DNA of 9,280 nucleotides from an uncultured beta proteobacterium (lineage in GTDB: Bacteria; Pseudomonadota; Gammaproteobacteria; Burkholderiales; Rhodocyclaceae), in the NCBI GenBank assembly GCA_903953145.1, contig CAJBIL010000054.1:1-9280 (forward strand), given 5' to 3'. Below are positions 1 to 5,781 of the stretch, one piece after another (the stretch's first letter is position 1; each line of letters starts with the position of its first letter). The position numbers and the translations under genes are program-made. A model generated the notes under the pieces. It saw only the letters and a list, made by a program, of their open reading frames with translations. It ran no database searches and was not told where the DNA came from.

Positions 1-2
1 CC

Positions 3-1487
3 ATGCTCCTCTGGTTCGTCGTTATTTATCTGCTCATTTCGATTGGCATCGGCCTGTACGCCGCCACGCGCGTGCACAACGCCAAGGACTTTGCCGTTGC
101 CGGGCGCAGCCTGCCGCTGCCCGTCGTCACCGCCACCGTATTCGCCACCTGGTTCGGCGCTGAAGCGGTGTTCGGCGTCTCGGCAACTTTCGTCAAAGAT
201 GGTCTGCGTGGCGTGGTGGCTGACCCGTTTGGCGCCAGTATGTGCCTGATTATTGCCGGCGTTTTTTACGGCACCAAGCTGTACAAGCTGAACGTGCTGA
301 CGCTCGGCGATTTTTTCCGCATGCGCTACAACCGGACGGTCGAGGTACTCACCACGCTGTGCATCGTGGCCTCCTATCTTGGCTGGGTATCGGCGCAGAT
401 CAAGGCGCTTGGGCTGGTGTTCAACGTGGTTACCGGCGGGGCGATTTCACAAACCGCCGGGATGATTCTCGGCGCCGCTATCGTTCTCACCTACACGACC
501 TTTGGCGGCATGCTGTCGGTGGCGATTCTCGATTTCGTGCAAATGGGCGTGGTCATGGGCGGCATGCTCTACATTGGCAGCATCGTGGCCGACATGACTG
601 GTGGCGTCGAGGTGGTCATCAGCCAGGCGTCCGCTGCCGGCAAACTGGATTTTTTCCCTGAGGCAAATGCCGCGCAGTGGCTGGCTTTTCTGGGGGCGTG
701 GATCACCATGATGCTCGGCTCGATCCCGCAACAGGACGTTTTCCAGCGCGTGACATCGGCGAAGAGCGCGAAGATCGCCATCTATGCTTCGGTGCTCGGC
801 GGCGTGCTTTATTTCTGTTTTACCTTCGTACCCATGTTCATCGCCTATGCGGCAACGCTGATCAACCCGGCGCAGTTCAACGGGCTGATCGCTACCGATC
901 CGCAATTGGTGCTGCCCACGCTGGTGCTGCAACACACGCCGGTTTTCGCGCAGGCGATTTTCTTCGGCGCGGTACTGTCAGCGATCATGAGCTGCTCGTC
1001 GGCGACACTGCTTGCGCCATCGGTCGCCTTCTCGGAAAACATCCTGCGCGGCTACTTCCCCGGCATTGGCGACCACGCCTTTCTGCGTTTGATGCGCATC
1101 ACCATCGTCTGTTTTGCGTGCCTCGTGCTGGTTTTTGCGCTGAATACCAACACCTCGATTTTCAAGATGGTTGAGAACGCCTACAAAATCACACTGGCCG
1201 GCGCTTTCGTGCCACTTTTCTTCGGCGCTTACTGGCAACGTGCGACAACGCAGGGGGCGCTGGCCGCCATCTTCGGCGGCGTATGTTCCTGGCTGCTGGT
1301 CGAAGCACTGGTCGCCGAGAGCCTGGTGCCAGCACAACTGATCGGCCTCGCCGTCAGCATTACCGGCATGATCGCCGGCTCATTGCTGCCGCAGTGGGTC
1401 GGCCGGCCAACACCGAAAAACGCGCACGAAACGCATCATGCCGCCGCTGAGACACATCATGTAGCGGATCAGCCGCACCACCATTGA
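3..1487 (+). CDS. Sodium:solute symporter (SSS family) with His-rich C-terminus
   Basis: An inner-membrane secondary transporter of the sodium/solute symporter (SSS, LeuT-fold) family; the substrate cannot be told from sequence. The protein has 494 residues, usual for the family. It opens with a hydrophobic helix (about 1-21) followed by the family-typical stretch KDFAVAGRSLPL (about 28-39). About 13 membrane segments can be counted, the last ending near 465. Glycine-rich helices such as the one around TYTTFGGM (about 164-171) and a run of small residues near SAIMSCSSATLLAPS (about 328-342) fit the ion/substrate core of this family. The ATG at base 3 matches where family members usually begin, so the gene is probably complete, but its ribosome site lies outside the window. 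The last 20 residues (475-494) contain eight histidines, an unusual soluble tail. Family assignment is confident; substrate is unknown. Confidence 0.9.
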   Translation: MLLWFVVIYLLISIGIGLYAATRVHNAKDFAVAGRSLPLPVVTATVFATWFGAEAVFGVSATFVKDGLRGVVADPFGASMCLIIAGVFYGTKLYKLNVLTLGDFFRMRYNRTVEVLTTLCIVASYLGWVSAQIKALGLVFNVVTGGAISQTAGMILGAAIVLTYTTFGGMLSVAILDFVQMGVVMGGMLYIGSIVADMTGGVEVVISQASAAGKLDFFPEANAAQWLAFLGAWITMMLGSIPQQDVFQRVTSAKSAKIAIYASVLGGVLYFCFTFVPMFIAYAATLINPAQFNGLIATDPQLVLPTLVLQHTPVFAQAIFFGAVLSAIMSCSSATLLAPSVAFSENILRGYFPGIGDHAFLRLMRITIVCFACLVLVFALNTNTSIFKMVENAYKITLAGAFVPLFFGAYWQRATTQGALAAIFGGVCSWLLVEALVAESLVPAQLIGLAVSITGMIAGSLLPQWVGRPTPKNAHETHHAAAETHHVADQPHHH

Positions 1488-1578
1488 GCCGTATTGAGCG
1501 ATAACTTGACGCGCCCCGTCTGCCAAAGGCCCGGTGCTTGTCATCATTCTTAAATATTTTTGGCATAAAATCGTCACC

Positions 1579-2274
1579 ATGAAAAACACCCTGTTCGGCT
1601 TGCTTGCGCTCTTGATCTGCTTGCCAGCACTTGCCGCTCGCCCCTTTGTGACCGACGACGCCCGTTTGACGACGGGCGGTAGTTGCCAGCTCGAAAGTTG
1701 GGCCCGTCATTATTCGGATAGTCGCGAAGTGTGGGCGCTGCCGGCGTGCAACCCGGGCGGTAATTTCGAGGTGACGCTGGGCGGCGGGCGGGCCAGAAAT
1801 GACGGCGAGAGTTCAACCAGCGATTATGTGCTACAGCTCAAAACGCTTTTCCGGCCACTGGAAACAAACGGCTGGGGAATTGGCCTGGCCGCAGGATCGG
1901 TGCGCCATCCCGAGATCAAGCCGGGGCCCAATCAATTGGGTAATGAGTTTGCCTATGTGCCGCTGTCCGCCTCGTTTTATGAGGATAAAATCATCATGCA
2001 CGCCAACCTGGGCTGGTTGCGTGACCACAAATCCCATCAGAGCAACATGACCTGGGGCTTGGGCGGCGAGTTTTATCTGAACGGGCGTTTGATCGGTATT
2101 GCCGAGGTGTTCGGCGATAGCCGCGCACAACGTTTCGGGCAAACCGGCCTGCGTTTCGCCGTAATCCCCAATCTCTTTCAGATTGATGCAACGGTCGGCC
2201 AGCAGTTTGATGCGCCGGGCAGCAGCCGATGGGTCTCCGTCGGCATTCGTCTGACCCCCGAGCGATTGTTTTGA
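1579..2274 (+). CDS. Exported hypothetical protein, probable outer-membrane beta-barrel
   Basis: A 231-residue protein with a clear signal peptide: a Lys near the N-terminus, a hydrophobic core (LFGLLALLICLP), and a likely cleavage after PALA (residue 19). The mature protein begins ARPFVTDDARL, an opening I associate with proteins related to the 'MetA-pathway of phenol degradation' barrel group, an association from memory and not tested. The body alternates polar and hydrophobic residues with many Gly and aromatic positions. The last strand (WVSVGIRLTPERLF) ends in Phe, as expected for substrates of the outer-membrane assembly machinery. Cys36 and Cys57 could form a disulfide. I chose the ATG at 1579 because it gives a proper signal peptide; an upstream in-frame GTG at 1534 would bury it. 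No Shine-Dalgarno sequence is visible before 1579. The upstream 90 bases hold an AT-rich stretch (about 1548-1572) that may contain a promoter. The actual function is unknown. Confidence 0.75.
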   Translation: MKNTLFGLLALLICLPALAARPFVTDDARLTTGGSCQLESWARHYSDSREVWALPACNPGGNFEVTLGGGRARNDGESSTSDYVLQLKTLFRPLETNGWGIGLAAGSVRHPEIKPGPNQLGNEFAYVPLSASFYEDKIIMHANLGWLRDHKSHQSNMTWGLGGEFYLNGRLIGIAEVFGDSRAQRFGQTGLRFAVIPNLFQIDATVGQQFDAPGSSRWVSVGIRLTPERLF

Positions 2275-2319
2275 CGCCGACTGGCGTGGCCGCAATCCCC
2301 GGGCTGTGGTTGCTGGGCG

Positions 2320-2529
2320 TTAGTCCACGCCAACCATGACGCTATCGGCTTTGATGATGGCGTAAGCCGTGCCGCCGGCCTTCAGGCCGAGTCGATCTAC
2401 CGAAGTGCTGGTGATCTGGGCGACAACCACGACACCCGGCGCGATTTCGATGCTGACTTCGCTATTCACGGCGCCTGGGGTGACGGATTGGATGGTGCCT
2501 TTGAGTTGGTTCCGGCTGCTGATTTGCAT
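2320..2529 (-). CDS. mop: Single-domain molbindin (Mop/TOBE) molybdate/tungstate-binding protein
   Basis: A 69-residue cytoplasmic protein consisting of one complete Mop (TOBE-type) domain. It opens MQISSRNQLKGTIQSVTPGA, continues with NSEVSIEI and AQITSTSVDRLGL, and closes with AIIKADSVMVGVD. All are hallmarks of molbindins, and 69 residues is the canonical size. Family knowledge: molbindins assemble into oligomers (hexamers in studied cases) that bind molybdate or tungstate at subunit interfaces and buffer or store the anion. It is the last gene of the oxyanion-uptake operon, 24 bases after the second binding protein. It has its own good ribosome site (AGGAG, about 6-7 bases before the ATG), which may allow expression independent of coupling. 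The choice between molybdate and tungstate cannot be made from sequence. Confidence 0.93.
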   Translation of the reverse strand: MQISSRNQLKGTIQSVTPGAVNSEVSIEIAPGVVVVAQITSTSVDRLGLKAGGTAYAIIKADSVMVGVD

Positions 2530-2553
2530 GGGGTTCTCCTGGATGATCGATTG

Positions 2554-3408
2554 CTATCGGTCGTATTGACGCGCGTAGGGCTCGTCATTGTAAAGACTCT
2601 CACCGAAGCGGTCACGGCCATAGTTGGCGATGATTTTCTGGCCGTCGGGCGAGGCGACAAAGGCGACAAACTTTTCGGCGGTGTCGCGGCCTGGCGTGGT
2701 GCCTGGTGGTGCGGTCAGCGCGTGGTAGGTGTTAACCAGAAATTTGTCGCCCCGATAAAGAATAACCAGATCCGGCGCCACATTTTTTTCCATGATCCAG
2801 GTTGATGAGTCGCTCATGAAATAGGCGTTCTCGGCATTGGCGCGCTTCAGGCTGGCGGTCATGAAGTCCTTGGTGACGACGTACCAACTGCCCGCAGGCT
2901 GGGTTGCTGCCTGCTTCCAGATCTGCATTTCCTTCTGATGTGTGCCGGAATTGTCGCCGCGCGAGACGAAGGGTGCGCCGGCCTTTGCGATGCGCTGGTA
3001 GGCATCGGCAGCACTACCGGCTTTGGCAATTTCTGCTGGGTCGTTTTTCGGGCCAACGATGTAAAACTCATTGGAGCCGATCAGGGTTTTGCCGCTCGCC
3101 CAGCCGTCCTGCACGGCTTTGTCTACCTGCGCCGGGGCATGCACCATGGCCATGTCGACTTTCTTTTCCTGTAACAGTTTGAGCGACTGCCCGGTGCCGG
3201 CCTTGACCCACAGCATTTGGGCGTCGGCACGCCGGGCGAATTCTTCGGCCAGCAGTTTGAGCAGCCCGAGTTCGCCAGGGCTGCCGGTTGCCAGCGCAAA
3301 GCTGTTTTTGCCGTTGCCATAGGTGGCCCCGGTTTCATCGGCTGCCAGCACGGGGAGGGCGGCACTGAGCAGGGCCACGGTAGCAAGTCTGAGCATTAAA
3401 CGACGCAT
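2554..3408 (-). CDS. Second TupA-like periplasmic oxyanion-binding protein (divergent)
   Basis: A 284-residue extracytoplasmic solute-binding protein related to TupA. The signal peptide covers residues 1 to about 22 (arginines, then LATVALLSAALPVLA). Family features present: AGTGQSLKLL (70-79), the hinge segment EFYIVGPKNDP (114-124) and VSRGDNSGTH (148-157), which has the Arg-Gly-Asp and Ser-Gly-Thr signature of the anion pocket. The Thr/Ser-rich motif near the mature N-terminus of typical TupA proteins is replaced by ATGSPGELG (40-48), so the pocket probably differs from that of its neighbour. The start at 3408 is preceded by GGAG 5 bases upstream, inside a 13-base gap after tupA. An upstream extension to 3531 overlaps tupA and lacks a signal peptide. 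It could be a second receptor for the same TupBC permease, a receptor with another specificity (molybdate, vanadate or other), or a scavenging protein. Family is confident; ligand is unknown. Confidence 0.85.
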   Translation of the reverse strand: MRRLMLRLATVALLSAALPVLAADETGATYGNGKNSFALATGSPGELGLLKLLAEEFARRADAQMLWVKAGTGQSLKLLQEKKVDMAMVHAPAQVDKAVQDGWASGKTLIGSNEFYIVGPKNDPAEIAKAGSAADAYQRIAKAGAPFVSRGDNSGTHQKEMQIWKQAATQPAGSWYVVTKDFMTASLKRANAENAYFMSDSSTWIMEKNVAPDLVILYRGDKFLVNTYHALTAPPGTTPGRDTAEKFVAFVASPDGQKIIANYGRDRFGESLYNDEPYARQYDR

Positions 3409-3421
3409 GGTGGCTCCGTTA

Positions 3422-4255
3422 TCAGGGTTTGGCGGCATTGGGGAAAAACAGCTGTTCGCCACCGATCTTGTAGTCGGCAATCGATTTCTGGCCGGCCTCC
3501 GACACCACCCAGTCGATAAATTTCTGACCATCGGCCTGTTTCACGTGCGGGTGTTTTGCCGGGTTGACGAGGATTACGCCGTACTGGTTGAAGAGTCGCG
3601 TATCGCCTTCGACGACGATGCCGAGTTCGCCACGATTCTTGAACGCGAGCCAGGTGCCACGGTCAGCCAGAATGTAGGCGTTCATTGATGCGGCGGTGTT
3701 CAGCGCCGGCCCCATGCCGGAGCCGGTATCGCGATACCACGCGCCTTTGGCCTTATCGAGATCAACATTGGCTGCTTTCCAGTAACGCAGTTCGGCGGCG
3801 TGCGTGCCGCTCTTGTCGCCCCGCGAAACGAAGGGGGCCTGCGCCGCTTCGATGCGGCGCAGGCCTTCGAGGATGTCCTTGCCGGCGGCTTTGGCCGGGT
3901 CGCTCTTCGGGCCGGCCACGATGAAGTCGTTGTACATCACTTCCTGGCGCTTGACGCCGAAGCCTTCGGCGACAAATTTCTCCTCGGCGCTTTTGTCATG
4001 CACAAACACCACGTCGGCATCACCACGACGCGCCAGGTCGAGTGCCTGACCGGTGCCCAGGGCAACAACACGGACTTTGATGCCACTGGTTTTCTCGAAG
4101 ATCGGCAGCAGGTGGCTGAAGAGGCCGGATTGCTCGGTCGAGGTGGTCGATGAAACGGTGATGAAGCGCTCCTCGGCGTGGCTGGCTGTGGCAGAGAGCA
4201 AGCCGAGCGTGGTCAGAACGGCGAGGGATGTACAAAATAGGCGGCGGGAGGTCAT
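3422..4255 (-). CDS. tupA: Tungstate ABC transporter, periplasmic binding protein TupA
   Basis: The receptor of a tungstate-type ABC importer (277 residues, usual size). The signal peptide runs from MTSRR through a hydrophobic core to about SHA|EER (residues 27/28). The mature protein starts with FITVSSTTSTEQSGLF (31-46), whose SSTTST run is the TupA-family anion-binding motif. It is followed by ALGTGQALDLARRGDADVVFVH (66-86 region), YNDFIVAGPKSDP (108-120) and VSRGDKSGTH (143-152), the second conserved pocket motif with its Arg. The start at 4255 overlaps the ATPase stop codon as ATGA and has AAGGAAG just upstream; an in-frame ATG at 4279 would only add residues before the signal peptide. 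Known family members prefer tungstate over molybdate, and a related system in cyanobacteria carries vanadate, so the exact ligand is inferred. It lies third in the operon. Confidence 0.93.
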   Translation of the reverse strand: MTSRRLFCTSLAVLTTLGLLSATASHAEERFITVSSTTSTEQSGLFSHLLPIFEKTSGIKVRVVALGTGQALDLARRGDADVVFVHDKSAEEKFVAEGFGVKRQEVMYNDFIVAGPKSDPAKAAGKDILEGLRRIEAAQAPFVSRGDKSGTHAAELRYWKAANVDLDKAKGAWYRDTGSGMGPALNTAASMNAYILADRGTWLAFKNRGELGIVVEGDTRLFNQYGVILVNPAKHPHVKQADGQKFIDWVVSEAGQKSIADYKIGGEQLFFPNAAKP

Positions 4256-4971
4256 GGGGTTTCTTCCTTGAGAAAACATTGCGCCGCATTGCTTTGCGGC
4301 AGGGTGAAAAACAGGTCGGCAGCGCTTTGTTCGACGATCCGGCCATGGTCAATAAATACGATTTCTTCGGCAATCCGGCGCGCCTGGCCGAGATTGTGGG
4401 TCGTCATCAGGAGCCGTGTGCCGGCATTGGCGATCTCGGTGATGATGCGCTCCACCTCGCGGGCGCTGGCCGGGTCGAGGCTGGCGGTTGGTTCGTCAAG
4501 AATCAGCAGTGCCGGCTCGCGCGCCCAGGCACGCGCCAGCGCCACACGTTGTTGTTCGCCGCCGGAGAGCAGCCTGGCTGGCCGTTGGGCAATGGCGCTC
4601 AGGCCGACTTTGTCGAGTGCGGCTGCGGCGCGCTGGCGGCATTCGGGGGCGTTATGTCCCTGTAGCCGCAAGCCGTAGATGACGTTCTCCAGCGCTGTGG
4701 TGCGCAGCATCACCGGGCGCTGGAAAACCATCGCTTGCGTTAATTGCTGTGGCCAGATCAACTGCCCGCCCGTCGGCCGAAGCAGCCCGTGGATCAGCCG
4801 CAACAGCGAGCTTTTGCCGGCACCGTTCGGGCCCAGTACGACGGTACGCTGCGCGGCGAGCGTTAGCGTTGCTGCGTCGATAATGCAGGTGCTGCCGGCT
4901 TGCAGGCCAAGCTGTTCGAGATGCAGCCAGGCGGTGGCGGCGGCGGCGGGTATTTTTGTCGGCACGCTCAT
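4252..4971 (-). CDS. tupC: Tungstate ABC transporter, ATP-binding subunit TupC
   Basis: The cytoplasmic ATPase that drives the TupB permease. The 239-residue chain has every ABC motif in order: Walker A GPNGAGKS (47-54), Q-loop Gln in FQRP (about 84), signature LSGGEQ (135-140), Walker B LLILDE (155-160), D-loop SLD (164-166) and switch His in MTTHN (192). It is short and ends soon after the ATPase core, with no C-terminal TOBE domain. Many ModC-type ATPases carry one, so regulatory anion binding here may fall to the separate Mop protein or to the regulator. I chose the ATG at 4971 because it overlaps the tupB stop as ATGA, the same arrangement seen at its own 3' end with tupA; an ATG at 4992 is possible. 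Translation is probably coupled across tupB-tupC-tupA. Confidence 0.92.
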   Translation of the reverse strand: MSVPTKIPAAAATAWLHLEQLGLQAGSTCIIDAATLTLAAQRTVVLGPNGAGKSSLLRLIHGLLRPTGGQLIWPQQLTQAMVFQRPVMLRTTALENVIYGLRLQGHNAPECRQRAAAALDKVGLSAIAQRPARLLSGGEQQRVALARAWAREPALLILDEPTASLDPASAREVERIITEIANAGTRLLMTTHNLGQARRIAEEIVFIDHGRIVEQSAADLFFTLPQSNAAQCFLKEETP

Positions 4972-5672
4972 CCCCAGCGCCGTTCTGCCCACTGGCGCAA
5001 CAGGTAGGCCGCCGCGTTCACCGCGAGGACGACCGTAATCAGGATCAGGCCGAGACCGAGGGCCAGCGGCAGGTCGCCCTTGCTGGTTTCCAGCGCAATC
5101 GTTGTTGTCATCACGCGGGTGACGCCGTCAATGTTGCCGCCGACGATCATGACCGCGCCGACTTCGGCAATCGCCCGCCCAAAGCCGGCCAGTGCTGCGG
5201 TGCTGAGCGAGAAGCGGCCATCCCAGAGCAGGGTCGCCGCAGCGCGCGTGCGGCTGGCGCCCAGTGAGCGTAACTGTTCGCGAAACTCCAGCCAGGAATC
5301 GGCAATCGTCTGCCGGGTGAGTGCTGCGACAATCGGCGTGACCAGCACCGCCTGCGCAATCACCATCGCAGCCGGCGAGAACAGCAAGCCGAAACTGCCA
5401 AGCGGCCCGGCGCGCGAGAGCAGCAAATAGACCAGCAGGCCAACGACCACCGGCGGCAGCCCCATCAACCCGTTAAACAGCACAATCAACGCCCGCCGCC
5501 CGGGAAAGCGCCCGACCGCCAGCAGCGCGCCAATCGGCATGCCGATCAGGCAGGCGATCATCGCCGCCGTCAGGCTGACGCGCAGGCTTAACAGCACAAC
5601 GTCGATCAGCCGGGCGTTGGCGTCGGTCAGCAGATACCAGGCAGCCAACAGGCTTTCGCTGAATTCAGGCAA
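4968..5672 (-). CDS. tupB: Tungstate ABC transporter, permease subunit TupB
   Basis: The inner-membrane channel subunit of the importer. With the proposed start it has 234 residues, close to the usual TupB length. It contains the family opening ...LLTDANARLIDVVLLSLRVSLTA (about 14-36), several membrane segments (about 26-54, 62-85, 98-118, 162-180, 204-225), and the cytoplasmic ABC-coupling (EAA-type) loop LRSLGASRTRAAATLLWDG (about 134-152) followed by GFGRAIAEVGAVMIVGG. No ATG lies near the expected N-terminus. I propose the TTG at 5672 because it places the protein start where the family alignment begins; an ATG exists only at 5921, which would add 83 residues unlike the family and overlap the divergent regulator. 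A downstream TTG near 5648 is another option. There is no clear Shine-Dalgarno before 5672, so the start is uncertain although the product is not. It is first in the operon. Confidence 0.88.
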   Translation of the reverse strand: MPEFSESLLAAWYLLTDANARLIDVVLLSLRVSLTAAMIACLIGMPIGALLAVGRFPGRRALIVLFNGLMGLPPVVVGLLVYLLLSRAGPLGSFGLLFSPAAMVIAQAVLVTPIVAALTRQTIADSWLEFREQLRSLGASRTRAAATLLWDGRFSLSTAALAGFGRAIAEVGAVMIVGGNIDGVTRVMTTTIALETSKGDLPLALGLGLILITVVLAVNAAAYLLRQWAERRWG

Positions 5673-5699
5673 GGGAGGGTCGCAAAGTGAGTTGTTTCG

Positions 5700-5728
5700 T
5701 TGTCGATCGATGAGACGGTTTATGCAAT
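5700..5728 (+). promoter_or_regulatory. Candidate promoter of the ModE-like regulator
   Basis: TTGTCG (5700-5705) and TGCAAT (5723-5728) are separated by 17 bases, each matching the sigma-70 consensus at four of six positions. The -10 element would lie inside the left arm of the inverted repeat at 5719-5740, so a protein bound there could autoregulate this gene. Weak matches; treated as a possibility only. Confidence 0.3.
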
Positions 5729-5740
5729 CTTCTGCATAAA
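5719..5740. promoter_or_regulatory. Inverted-repeat operator between tupB and the regulator (ModE-box-like)
   Basis: TTTATGCA (5719-5726) and TGCATAAA (5733-5740) are perfect inverted repeats separated by six bases. Family knowledge: the E. coli ModE operator is also two half-sites six bases apart (TATATA-N6-TATATA core with flanking CG). The geometry therefore matches, but the half-site is TTATGCA-like rather than TTATATA. It lies in the only intergenic space between the transport operon and the divergent ModE-type regulator and overlaps both candidate promoters, which suits a repressor acting on both sides. The repeat is directly seen; its role is inferred. Confidence 0.7.
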
Positions 5741-5752
5741 GCTTCGTGTCAA
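5724..5752 (-). promoter_or_regulatory. Candidate promoter of the tup operon
   Basis: Reading the minus strand, a perfect TTGACA -35 lies at 5752-5747. No good -10 follows at standard spacing: GATTGC at 17 bases (5729-5724) is poor, TTGCAT at 19 bases is slightly better. Whatever the exact -10, it falls within the inverted repeat at 5719-5740, and a transcript start near 5715 would leave a leader of roughly 40 bases before tupB. The position is consistent with control by the divergent regulator. Confidence 0.4.
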
Positions 5753-5767
5753 GGTTAAAGTACCGGC

Positions 5768-5774
5768 AAGGAGG
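5768..5774 (+). promoter_or_regulatory. Strong ribosome binding site of the regulator
   Basis: AAGGAGG at 5768-5774 lies seven bases before the ATG at 5782. It is the best Shine-Dalgarno sequence in the window and decides the start of the regulator gene against an in-frame GTG at 5746, which lies upstream of it. Confidence 0.85.
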
Positions 5775-5781
5775 TCGAAAT

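Noticed and set aside
447..935. Minus-strand open frame opposite the symporter gene
   Set aside because: His/Arg/Gln-rich composition with no domain; the plus-strand symporter is clearly the real gene.
1488..1578. Possible terminator after the symporter gene
   Set aside because: No hairpin followed by a T run could be found in this 91-base gap.
2274..2332. GC-rich hairpins between the convergent genes (ACGCC-GACT-GGCGT at 2274-2287; TGGCGTGG at 2282-2289 pairing with CCACGCCA at 2325-2332)
   Set aside because: Neither is followed by a T run on the appropriate strand, so they are not convincing intrinsic terminators, though some role in ending the two convergent transcripts is possible.
4256..4279. 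Upstream ATG for tupA at 4279
   Set aside because: It would add eight residues before the natural signal peptide; the ATG at 4255 has a Shine-Dalgarno and the ATGA overlap with tupC.
4972..4992. Upstream ATG for tupC at 4992
   Set aside because: Possible, but the ATG at 4971 forms an ATGA overlap with the tupB stop, mirroring the next junction, and no better ribosome site supports 4992.
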